DNA of 64,000 nt from a bacterium (GTDB taxonomy: Bacteria > Verrucomicrobiota > Verrucomicrobiia > Limisphaerales > UBA11358). Numbering within the stretch: the stretch's first letter is position 1; each line of letters starts with the position of its first letter. The notes under the pieces were generated by a model. The model had not been told where the DNA came from and did no database searches. It saw nothing but the letters and a program-made list of their open reading frames with translations. Both the position numbers and the translations under genes were made by a program. The DNA is taken from contig JAJXXW010000018.1 of assembly GCA_021780905.1 (NCBI GenBank), positions 82,847 through 146,846 on the forward strand, given 5' to 3'. Shown piece by piece: positions 49,484 through 58,125 of the stretch.

Positions 49484-49669
49484 ATGCCGCCGGCATTTCT
49501 CGTCATGGCAACCCTGACCCTTGGCCTGATGTTTTCCGGATGGCTGACGCCCACGCCAATCCAAGCGCAGGGACAGGGTGGCGGAAATCCGACTAACAAC
49601 GCCGGGGTTATGGACGTGCCCGGCAGCCCGTATTGGCAAATACATCCTAACCCCTATCCTGCCCCTTGA
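49484..49669 (+). CDS. short exported peptide, uncertain
   Basis: MPPAFLVMATLTLGLMFSGWLTPTPIQAQGQGG...: signal-peptide-like only. Confidence 0.3.
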   Translation: MPPAFLVMATLTLGLMFSGWLTPTPIQAQGQGGGNPTNNAGVMDVPGSPYWQIHPNPYPAP

Positions 49670-49671
49670 TT

Positions 49672-50202
49672 ATGAAAAAACACATTGTCTGCATTATTAC
49701 GTTTGTCCTGTTGGTCAATTTGGTTGCTTTACGCGCGGCCGAAACGTGGACAAACTTTAACTGGGTTGCGCTTGGCTTGAGGATGCCCAAAACCAACCTG
49801 CTGGTGGGAGAACCGATTCCAACTAGCATCTCCTGTTCTAACACTTTTGAATCCGGCCGCTATATTTATGGTAAAAATTCTATTTGTGGCCCATGGTTTG
49901 CCTCATATCGAGTTACCGAATTGGCATCGAGCAAATTGATCGAATGTATATATACACCCAATCCAAGTGCGAGTGGCAGATTGGACATACTTTACCCGCA
50001 TAAAAACATTTCATTCCAATTGGATTTGGCGCCAATTTATCACCTGACCAATGCTGGCACTTATACTGTGCAAGCCATGGGGATTTTTACTACCAATGAA
50101 ATAGGCAAAACTCTCAGCCAACAATTTATCCTCACTACGCCGCCGATCATCGTCAAACTTCTGTCAAAACCGGAAACCAATAAGCCATCCCAGACACGAT
50201 AA
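49672..50202 (+). CDS. secreted hypothetical protein
   Basis: MKKHIVCIITFVLLVNLVALRAAET signal peptide; no recognised domain. Confidence 0.6.
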   Translation: MKKHIVCIITFVLLVNLVALRAAETWTNFNWVALGLRMPKTNLLVGEPIPTSISCSNTFESGRYIYGKNSICGPWFASYRVTELASSKLIECIYTPNPSASGRLDILYPHKNISFQLDLAPIYHLTNAGTYTVQAMGIFTTNEIGKTLSQQFILTTPPIIVKLLSKPETNKPSQTR

Positions 50203-50279
50203 ATGGCTGTGGCAGGGTGATTTTCCGTCACCGATGTGTTCTTTTGCCTTGATTTAGTGAATAATCACACGGTGATCTA

Positions 50280-51161
50280 ATGAAGCGATATTTCGGCATT
50301 ATTTACCTCGTGATATTAGTTTTTGCGGTGGGGACCGCCACCAATGCGGTTCCCAAAATGCCGCTGGTTTCAGTTCCATTCGTTTCTTCCCCGGCCAAGG
50401 AGCCGGTAAAGACCGGCTGGCAAGGTTTCAAGCAGCCAGGCGGTTTTGTCATGGCCTTGGCGCGGGATGCGGCGGGTAATCTTTGGGTCGCGACGGAAGG
50501 TGGTGGCGTGTGGCGCTATGCGCCGAAGGCAGAAACGGGGCAAAACGAAAAGCAGAAAGCAGAAGGCGGAAATTTCCTCGCGGCGTCCCCCTCATCCGGC
50601 CTCCGGCCACCTTCTCCCCCAGTGAGGGAGAAGACAGAATGGAAGCGGTTCACCACCAAGGACGGGCTGGGGGATGATTACGGCTATGACGTGGCGGTGG
50701 ATCAGCAGGGGCGGGTGTGGGTGGGGCATTTGAACCACGGCGTCTCGGTGTATAACGGCTATATCTGGAAAAATTATGACATTCCCTATGGTCCCATCGG
50801 CGAGCGGGTTTTCAAAATCGCGGTCTGTCCCACGGACGGGGATGTGTGGATGGCCACCAGTGCGGGGCTGACAGGATATTCAGTCAGCAAGGACACCTGG
50901 ACGCACTATACCAAAGGTCAGGGACTGCCTTCGGATCAGATCAGCACGATTGCCTTTGATGATTGGGGAAATCTCTACCTTGGCACGCAATGCGACGGGG
51001 TGGCCATCGCGAGCCGGTCATCGGATTATGAGGACTGGCGGCGGGCACCGCTGGGCGCACCCAGCGGCCTGCCCTCGCGCCTGATCAATGAGGTGTTGGT
51101 GGCGGATGGCAGCCGAAGCCCAGCCTACCGTTACGGTTTTGGCTGGATTTGGTCGCTTTAG
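50280..51161 (+). CDS. two-component-regulator-type beta-propeller protein, apparently C-terminally truncated
   Basis: Repeats LARDAAGNLWVATEGGGVWRY / VAVDQQGRVWVGHLNHGVSVY / IAFDDWGNLYLGTQCDGVAIA; ends abruptly GSRSPAYRYGFGWIWSL*. Confidence 0.75.
   Translation: MKRYFGIIYLVILVFAVGTATNAVPKMPLVSVPFVSSPAKEPVKTGWQGFKQPGGFVMALARDAAGNLWVATEGGGVWRYAPKAETGQNEKQKAEGGNFLAASPSSGLRPPSPPVREKTEWKRFTTKDGLGDDYGYDVAVDQQGRVWVGHLNHGVSVYNGYIWKNYDIPYGPIGERVFKIAVCPTDGDVWMATSAGLTGYSVSKDTWTHYTKGQGLPSDQISTIAFDDWGNLYLGTQCDGVAIASRSSDYEDWRRAPLGAPSGLPSRLINEVLVADGSRSPAYRYGFGWIWSL
50587..50633. repeat. REP-like palindromic element inside the propeller CDS
   Basis: ccccctcatccggcctccggccaccttctcccccagtgagggagaag: stems ccggcctccgg and cttctccc/gggagaag. 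Confidence 0.75.
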
Positions 51162-51201
51162 GGCAAAAGTGCCATTTTTCAAGGGTTTTTACACAAATCC
51201 A

Positions 51202-51535
51202 TGACGAATGAAGATCAATTCATCATGGTCGAATGTTCTTTCGTCATAAATGGACGCTCTTTCGTCAAGGTTGAATGTTCTCCCAGCGTGGAGACGGCTG
51301 GTTTGTCTTGGGAGAATGTTAATCCGTCTTGGCTGAATATCCTTTTAAGGCGAAAACCGCTGCTTTGTCACGGATGGATGTTCTCCCCTGTCGGTTGGAT
51401 GTCCGACTATGGCAAATCAATGTTTGTTTATGAAGGCTGGATGTTCTTTCATGGTGAACGGTTATTCATTTTTTGCGGTTAAATGCCCTGCCGCCATGGA
51501 CGGTTATGCTTTCGCCATAGATTAGTATATATGCT
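51202..51535. repeat. degenerate tandem array, ~16 units of 21 bp
   Basis: Units tcatggtcgaatgttctttcg / tcataaatggacgctctttcg / tcaaggttgaatgttctccca / ... / tcacggatggatgttctcccc / tgaaggctggatgttctttca / ccatggacggttatgctttcg; two units are 20 bp. Confidence 0.9.
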
Positions 51536-51652
51536 TTTTATTTTAACGTATAATTAAATCATCTTTTGACCCATTGACGGGTGGCGGCAATTTGGATTTA
51601 TTGGCCGCGTTAGTTTTAACGCAATAACCTCAACCAAAAATCAAATAAAGTT

Positions 51653-52066
51653 ATGGCCAGAAAAACGGTTCGCGTAGATATACCCACCAGCAGCCCGGAT
51701 ACGCTCATGGCTTTGAGCCTGTCCATCCTGAAAAAACACGCGGCGGATGGCAATGCCAGCCCGCTGGACAATGACAAGATGACCAAGCTGCAAGCGGCGC
51801 TGAATATTGCCGTGCCGCAAAATCAAGCGGCCTTGGACGCGGATGCCGTGGCGCAAAAGGCGCGGCAGACGCGCGATCAGGCGCTCGGCACGGCGGACGG
51901 CCAGACGGTTTACACCAAAGACACAGCCATGAACATCGTCACTTATACCCGCGATTTGTTGCTGGTGGAAAATGAAGGCACGGAGGAGGCGCTCACGGCC
52001 TACGGCTTCAACGTCGTGGTCGGCTCGGCCAAAAATCCCACGCCCGCGCCCGCCAAGCCGAAATAA
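51653..52066 (+). CDS. hypothetical protein, 137 aa
   Basis: MARKTVRVDIPTSSPDTLMALSLSILKKHAADG..; followed by a strong terminator. Confidence 0.75.
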   Translation: MARKTVRVDIPTSSPDTLMALSLSILKKHAADGNASPLDNDKMTKLQAALNIAVPQNQAALDADAVAQKARQTRDQALGTADGQTVYTKDTAMNIVTYTRDLLLVENEGTEEALTAYGFNVVVGSAKNPTPAPAKPK

Positions 52067-52086
52067 TTTTAGCGGCAGAAATTTCA

Positions 52087-52117
52087 AGCCCGGCCATTTC
52101 TGGCCGGGCTTTTTTTA
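52087..52117 (+). terminator. intrinsic terminator
   Basis: agcccggcca-tttc-tggccgggct then ttttttt. Confidence 0.9.
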
Positions 52118-52155
52118 TGCGAGCGCGCTTGCGCCGCCGAAATCTGGATTTGAAA

Positions 52156-53082
52156 TCAGGCTTTGCGCCGCCCTTCAGCCGATTGCCGCAACGCCTGGCG
52201 CAAGGTAGCACACTCGGCCTTCGTCGCCGCTGCGAGTGGTTGACGCGGCGCGCCGCAGTCGTGCCCCATCAAGCCGTAGCCGGCCTTGACCCATTGCGTG
52301 TATTTGCCGCCGCCTTCAATCAGTTCGATGGCGGGCAACATTTCGAAGAACAGTTTGCGGGCGCGGACATAATCTTTTTTCACAACCGCCAGCTCGTAAA
52401 GCTGCGCGTGCGATTGCGGCAAAACATTCGCGATGCCGCCGACCCAGCCGGTCACGCCGACCATGAACGCCTCCAGCGCGATGGCATCCGCGCCGCAGAA
52501 AACGGCGAGACGGTCGCCGCACAAACGCATAAGCGTCGTCATGCGCGCCATTTCGCCGGTGCTTTCCTTGACGTAGCGGACGTTCTTCAACGCCGCGAGC
52601 CGCGCGATGAATTCCGGTTTCATATCCACGCCGGTGCGGCCGGGATAATTGTAGAGCATGATCGGCAAACCGACGGCGTTGTTCACGGCGCGGAAGTGCG
52701 CGAACAATTCCTCCGGCGTCGGCAATGAATAATACGGCGCGGCAAGCATGACGCCATCGCAGCCGAGCTGCTCGGCCTGGCGCGCAAACATCACCACGTC
52801 GCGCGTGGAACTGGCGTTCGCACCCGCAACCACCGGCACGCGGCCGGCAGCGGCGGATAACGTGGTCTTGATGACCTGTTCACGTTCGGCAGACGAGAGC
52901 GCGTAAAATTCGCCGGTGCTGCCCAGCGGAATCAAGCCGTGGATGCCCGAACGGATCTGGTGATTGACCACCGCGCCGAGTTTGGCGTGGTCAACGTCGC
53001 CGTTCGCCTTCATCGGCGTGACAAGCGCGGAGAAAACGCCGCGGAAGTTTGTGGGATTTGATTTAGAAACTTTGTTTTTCAT
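52156..53082 (-). CDS. dihydrodipicolinate synthase/N-acetylneuraminate lyase-family protein (DapA-like)
   Basis: GLIPLGSTGEFYALSSAEREQV; YNYPGRTGVDM; VRYVKEST Schiff-base Lys. Confidence 0.93.
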   Translation of the reverse strand: MKNKVSKSNPTNFRGVFSALVTPMKANGDVDHAKLGAVVNHQIRSGIHGLIPLGSTGEFYALSSAEREQVIKTTLSAAAGRVPVVAGANASSTRDVVMFARQAEQLGCDGVMLAAPYYSLPTPEELFAHFRAVNNAVGLPIMLYNYPGRTGVDMKPEFIARLAALKNVRYVKESTGEMARMTTLMRLCGDRLAVFCGADAIALEAFMVGVTGWVGGIANVLPQSHAQLYELAVVKKDYVRARKLFFEMLPAIELIEGGGKYTQWVKAGYGLMGHDCGAPRQPLAAATKAECATLRQALRQSAEGRRKA

Positions 53083-53133
53083 ATTTTTGTTAATTCCTAC
53101 TGTCAATGAGGTTCGTTTGGATTGAATGATGTC

Positions 53134-53208
53134 GGTAGGGCGCGTCACTCCGTGCGCGCCGTTCCCATTTTCTCCCGCTACGGCGCGCACGGAGTGACGC
53201 GCGCTACC
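53134..53208. repeat. palindromic intergenic element
   Basis: ggtagggcgcgtcactccgtgcgcgccg (53134-53161) versus cggcgcgcacggagtgacgcgcgctacc (53181-53208). Confidence 0.9.
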
Positions 53209-53253
53209 AGCCAACGGGATTCACCGACATTTGTTGTAAAAGTCATTTTCAAA

Positions 53254-54756
53254 TCAGGCGAGCTGCATCCAGATGGTCTTGAGTTCCGAGTATTGCTCGT
53301 GCGCCCAGATGGACTTGTCGCGACCGCCGAAGCCCGATTGTTTGTAGCCGCCGAACGGCGTGGTGATGTCGCCTTCGGAGAAACAGTTCACCGAGACCGT
53401 GCCGGCGCGGATGCCGCGGGCAACGCGGTGGGCGCGGTTGAGGTCTTGCGTGTAGAGAGACGCCGCGAGACCGTAATTCGTGTCGTTGGCGATGACCACG
53501 GCTTCCGCTTCGGTGGAGAACGAAATCACCGAGAGCACCGGGCCGAAGATTTCTTCGCGCGCAATCTTCATCTTGTTCGTCACTTCGTCGAAGATTGTTA
53601 CCTCGACGAAATAACCGCCGGACTTTTGGAGAATCTGTTTGCCGCCCATGATCAGGCGCGCGCCTTCCGCCTTGCCGGCGGCGATGTAGCCGAGAACTTT
53701 TTCTAGATGCGGCTTTTCAATCATTGAGCCGAGGCGATTGCTCGGGTCGAGCGGATCGCCGGTCTTCCACGTCTTCGCGACCTTGGCGATTTTCGCGACG
53801 AGTTTGTCCTTGATGCTCTTGTGGACGATGAGGCGCGAACCGCAACTGCAATTCTCGCCCATGTTCCAGAAACCGGCGCTGACGGCGTTCGCCGCCACAA
53901 TGTCGAGGTCGGGCGCGTCGGCGAAAACGACTTGCGGGCTCTTGCCGCCGCATTCGAGGACGACGCGCTTGAGATTCGATTCGGCGGCGTATTTCAAGAA
54001 GTAACGGCCCACTTCGGTCGAACCGGTGAAGGCCACCATGTCCACGTCCATGTGGCGGCCGATGGCTTGGCCGGCGGTTTCGCCGAGACCGGGCACGACG
54101 TTGAACACGCCGGCGGGCAGACCGGCTTCGACGGCGAGTTCCGCCATGCGGATGGCGCTGAGCGACGTCAGTTCTGCGGGCTTGAGCACGATGCTGTTGC
54201 CGGCGGCGAGCGCCGGACCGATTTTCCACGCGACCATTTGCGCCGGAAAATTCCACGGCACGACGCAGCCGACGACGCCGACGGGTTCGCGCAAAATCAA
54301 CGCGAGATTGTCCGGACCGGTCGGCGAGACGTGGTTGTAAATCTTGTCAATCGCCTCCGCGTGCCAGCGGATGCAGGTGATCGTGTCGGGAATATCCATC
54401 GTGGCACAGTCGCCGATGGGCTTGCCGGCTTCGAGCGTGTCCAGCAGCGCGAGTTCGCCGGCATTGGCTTCGAGCCGGTCGGCAAACTTGAGCAACACGG
54501 CCTTGCGGTCGGACGGCTTCATGCGCGACCACACGCCGCTGTCGAACGCCTTGCGCGCGGCCTTGACGGCGCGATCCACATCGGCGGCGGCGCACGCGGT
54601 GATTTCCGCGAGCGGCTGGCCGGTGGCGGGATTTTCGGTGATGAAGGTTTCGCCGCTTTGGGCCTTGACGAACTTGCCGTCAATGAAGGCCGAGGTGCGG
54701 AATTTGAGTTTGGCCACCGCCGCGCGGATGGCTTTGGATTCAAGTTTGAGGCTCAT
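53254..54756 (-). CDS. NAD(P)-dependent aldehyde dehydrogenase
   Basis: PWNFPAQMVAWKIGPALAAGNSIVLKPAE; FTGSTEVGRY; LECGGKSPQVVFADAPDLD; GENCSCGSRLIVH. Confidence 0.95.
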   Translation of the reverse strand: MSLKLESKAIRAAVAKLKFRTSAFIDGKFVKAQSGETFITENPATGQPLAEITACAAADVDRAVKAARKAFDSGVWSRMKPSDRKAVLLKFADRLEANAGELALLDTLEAGKPIGDCATMDIPDTITCIRWHAEAIDKIYNHVSPTGPDNLALILREPVGVVGCVVPWNFPAQMVAWKIGPALAAGNSIVLKPAELTSLSAIRMAELAVEAGLPAGVFNVVPGLGETAGQAIGRHMDVDMVAFTGSTEVGRYFLKYAAESNLKRVVLECGGKSPQVVFADAPDLDIVAANAVSAGFWNMGENCSCGSRLIVHKSIKDKLVAKIAKVAKTWKTGDPLDPSNRLGSMIEKPHLEKVLGYIAAGKAEGARLIMGGKQILQKSGGYFVEVTIFDEVTNKMKIAREEIFGPVLSVISFSTEAEAVVIANDTNYGLAASLYTQDLNRAHRVARGIRAGTVSVNCFSEGDITTPFGGYKQSGFGGRDKSIWAHEQYSELKTIWMQLA

Positions 54757-54970
54757 ACTGCAGATGTCGTGTTGGTTAATTTTGTGTTTGGTTCAAATTG
54801 GCAACTCCTAAATTGCGGCAACAACTATGACAGAGCCGCCGCCGTAACGCACGAAAACATTGTCGGCACCGGCGCGGTCGCCCGCGCCCACCCGAACCAT
54901 CCAGAGTTACAATGGCCAGACCTACTTGATAAGACCAACGTCGTGAATTCGTTAAAAATCCAAATCCGCG

Positions 54971-57900
54971 TCACGGATTGGCCGGCGTCAAAATATAGAC
55001 GCCGCCCACGGTGGTCGGGAAACGCACCAGCGTCGTTTCCGGTTTTTCTGCCGGCACCAGACTGCCGTTTTGACTGACTGCCAACGGTGTGGCTGATCGC
55101 ACGGAACACGTTCCGCCGAGAACTGAATGGATGGTGGCCGAAACGAGCCGGCCTTTCGCCCAGACTTCATCCACCGTGAAACCACCGCGCGCCTTCAGGC
55201 CAGTCACTTCGCCGTCAGCCCAGGCTTTCGGCAACGCAGGCAGGAGTTGGAGTTCGCCGGTCTGGCTTTGCAACAGCATTTCCGCAATCGCCGCCGTGGC
55301 ACCGAACGAGCCGTCCACCTGGGGCGAGGAGAAGCAGATGGAAAACAGGTTCGGACAAGTCTGGCGCGCGACGAGATTGGCGAGGCAGACATTCGCGTGG
55401 TCGCCGTCCAGCAACCGCGCCCAGCAGGCCGCTTTCCACGCCATGCCGAAACCGGTGCCGGCATCGCCGCGTTCGGCGAGCGTCACCTTGCAAGCATTGG
55501 CGAGCGCGGGCGTGGCCGTCGGCGAAATCTGCGCGCTGGGATACAAGTTGTATAAGTGCGAGAGGTGCCGGTGGTGCGACTCGACGATGCCGGTATAATC
55601 TTCAATCCATTCCTGCAAGTTGCCCATTTTCCCAATCTGCATCGGCGCGAGGCGTGCCCGCGCCGCAGCCACCTGCTGGCAGAATTTTTCGTCGGTTCCC
55701 AAAATTTTTCCAGCGCTGACCACCGCGTCGAACAGATCGCGCAGGATGCCCATGTCAATCGTCGAACCGGCGGTGATGGTGGTGCCGGGCATGTTCATCT
55801 GGGTGTAGTCATCGTAAAACCGGTGGTTGCCGGGCCAGGCCGGAAAATTTTCCGGCGAGGTGGACGGACAGGTGACCAGCCAGTTGGTGTTCTTGGGATA
55901 CGCCACGAGCGTGTCCAGGAAAAATTGCGCGGAGCCTTTGAACAATGGATAAACTTGCCGGAGAAAAATTTTGTCGCCGGTGAACTGATAATGTTCCCAC
56001 AGGTGCGTGCACAGCCACGCGCCGCCCACGGAGAACGTGCCCCACGTCGCGCCGTCCATCGGCGCCGCCGCGCGCCAAAGGTCGGTGTTCTGATGGAACA
56101 CCCAGCCGCGCGCGCCGTAGTGGACTCTGGCCACCTTTGCGCCGGTTTCGGAAAGATCCCGGACCATCTGCGTCAACGGCTCGACCAATTCCGGCAACGC
56201 GGTGGTTTCCGCCGGCCAGTAGTTCATCTCCAAATTGATGTTCGCCGTGTATTTGCTGTCCCAGGCCGGGTTCATGTCCTCATTCCAAATGCCCTGGAGA
56301 TTGGCGGGTTCGCCGCCGGGCTGGCTGCTGCCGATCAGCAGATAGCGCCCGTATTGGAACATCAGCGCCATCAACTGCGGATCATTTTTGGGATCGTAAG
56401 TGCGCAGACGCTTATCCGTCGGCTGCGTGGACGCCTCGGTCGCCGGCAAATTCAAGCTGACCCGTTGAAATAAATTCTGGTAGCTGTCCAGGTGCCGGGT
56501 GAACAGCCGGTCATAGTCCCGATTGGCCACGCAGTCCAGATATTCGGCGGACAACTTTTCCGGGTCGCCGCTGATATCGTCGTAATGTTTGACGTTGGTC
56601 GCCGCGACATACATGAGCATCACCGAATTGGCGCCGGCCACCGTCACCGTGTCCTTGGAAACCGTCAGCCGGCCGCCGTCGTTGATCACCTTGACGCGGC
56701 CCACATATTTCACCCGGCCTTTGATGTCGCAGTAAGTTGCCGTGGTGCCGCGCAGCACCAACTGGCCGTCCTTGAGCGCTTCGGTGGAAAATTTTTCATC
56801 GCCGGGCGGATTGGTGTTGGCGATGCCCGCGAGTTTGGCGGTAAATGAAATCGCCCCCGGATGATCGGCCGTCAGCCGGAAAACGATGACGTGATCCTCC
56901 AGGCTGGCAAAGGTTTCGCGACGAAAAGTCACGCCGCCGGACCGGTAGGTGACCTCGGCGATGGCGGTGTTCAAATCCAACGAGCGGCGATAGTCGCAGA
57001 CGTTGGTGTGGTCGGGAAATTCCAGGAACAGATTGCCCAGCGGCTGGTATTTCATCTGGTCCGGCTTGCCCATCATTTTTTGGTTGAACAGTTTTTCGGC
57101 TTCAAAATATTTGCCCGCGAAGACGAGCTGGCGGACTTCCGGCAACGCCGCCGCGCCGCCCGGCCGCGTCGGGTCATACGGCCCGCCGGTCCAGACGGTT
57201 TGTTCGTTCAGCGGAATCCGCTCCTGCGCCACACCGCCAAAAATCATCGCCCCCAACCGGCCGTTGCCGACCGGCAACGCTTCGCGCCAGATGCTGGCCG
57301 GCTGGTCATACCACAAGGTTGTGGACGCATCGGCCGGGCGAATGGGTTTGAGCTGGGTTTCGCCGGGATGTTTCACCGGGCGGCTGCCGACAATCGGCCC
57401 CCAGATGGCTTGCATCAATTCATAAATCTGCGGCTCGGCCGTCATCAGCTCGGCGCGGTTGAAGGGGAAAAAATCATTTTCGCCGAAATACGATTCGGTC
57501 ATTTCCGCAAAGAACTCCTTGTGATCCGTCAGCGCGTAATGCCGCACGCGGGTGCCGTCGTAAAGCAGGGTGGCGTCGCCGTGGCCGCTTTTCTTGTAAT
57601 GCTCGTAGGCCACCCTGATGCGCGGGTCGTCAAAACCCAAAACCTGGTCGTGATAGGCGTGCGCCAGCTCGTGCAAGACGAACCACGGTTGCTCATTGAT
57701 GTTGCGGGTGGAGATCAGATATTTCGCGTTGGATAGATGCACGCACTTGGCAAGATTCGTGTCGTAGCCGTTTTGCGCCAACCAGTCGGCGTCCGGGTGA
57801 TATTGCGCGGCGGAAAGACTGCCGTTGTTCAAGTCGAGCACAATCGTCACGGCGTGCAGATGGGCGAGCGGTTCCGGCGACACCACGGCGTTGATGTCCG

Positions 57901-58123
57901 AAAGTTTACTTTCCAAAAAGCGCAATGCCCGTGCGCCCAGTTCCACATTTGGCGGCGACAATAACCGGTCATCCACGCGGACCGTCCAGCCTTCCATCTG
58001 GCGATCGGTGTGCGAAGTGGGTTTGGCGGACTCCGGCGCGTCAGCGGCGCGAACAGGAACGGTGTTTTGCATGAGCAGAACCGCCGCCAGCGCGGCGCAC
58101 AGGGGATGGGTTGACGTTATCAT
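54971..58123 (-). CDS. secreted fusion: N-terminal HExxH metallopeptidase-like domain + GH95-like glycoside hydrolase
   Basis: HELAHAYHDQVLGFDDPRI..KEFFAEMTESYFG; then WREALPVGNGRLGAMIFGGVAQERIPLNEQTVWTGGPYD.. and NINLEMNYWPAETTALPEL. Confidence 0.9.
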   Translation of the reverse strand: MITSTHPLCAALAAVLLMQNTVPVRAADAPESAKPTSHTDRQMEGWTVRVDDRLLSPPNVELGARALRFLESKLSDINAVVSPEPLAHLHAVTIVLDLNNGSLSAAQYHPDADWLAQNGYDTNLAKCVHLSNAKYLISTRNINEQPWFVLHELAHAYHDQVLGFDDPRIRVAYEHYKKSGHGDATLLYDGTRVRHYALTDHKEFFAEMTESYFGENDFFPFNRAELMTAEPQIYELMQAIWGPIVGSRPVKHPGETQLKPIRPADASTTLWYDQPASIWREALPVGNGRLGAMIFGGVAQERIPLNEQTVWTGGPYDPTRPGGAAALPEVRQLVFAGKYFEAEKLFNQKMMGKPDQMKYQPLGNLFLEFPDHTNVCDYRRSLDLNTAIAEVTYRSGGVTFRRETFASLEDHVIVFRLTADHPGAISFTAKLAGIANTNPPGDEKFSTEALKDGQLVLRGTTATYCDIKGRVKYVGRVKVINDGGRLTVSKDTVTVAGANSVMLMYVAATNVKHYDDISGDPEKLSAEYLDCVANRDYDRLFTRHLDSYQNLFQRVSLNLPATEASTQPTDKRLRTYDPKNDPQLMALMFQYGRYLLIGSSQPGGEPANLQGIWNEDMNPAWDSKYTANINLEMNYWPAETTALPELVEPLTQMVRDLSETGAKVARVHYGARGWVFHQNTDLWRAAAPMDGATWGTFSVGGAWLCTHLWEHYQFTGDKIFLRQVYPLFKGSAQFFLDTLVAYPKNTNWLVTCPSTSPENFPAWPGNHRFYDDYTQMNMPGTTITAGSTIDMGILRDLFDAVVSAGKILGTDEKFCQQVAAARARLAPMQIGKMGNLQEWIEDYTGIVESHHRHLSHLYNLYPSAQISPTATPALANACKVTLAERGDAGTGFGMAWKAACWARLLDGDHANVCLANLVARQTCPNLFSICFSSPQVDGSFGATAAIAEMLLQSQTGELQLLPALPKAWADGEVTGLKARGGFTVDEVWAKGRLVSATIHSVLGGTCSVRSATPLAVSQNGSLVPAEKPETTLVRFPTTVGGVYILTPANP

Positions 58124-58125
58124 AT

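Noticed and set aside
47216-49645. 809-aa minus-strand ORF
   Set aside because: Antisense to the SASA esterase and TIM-barrel genes; no domain signal.
49484-49669. Short ORF as a confident gene
   Set aside because: Only a hydrophobic N-terminus supports it; kept at low confidence.
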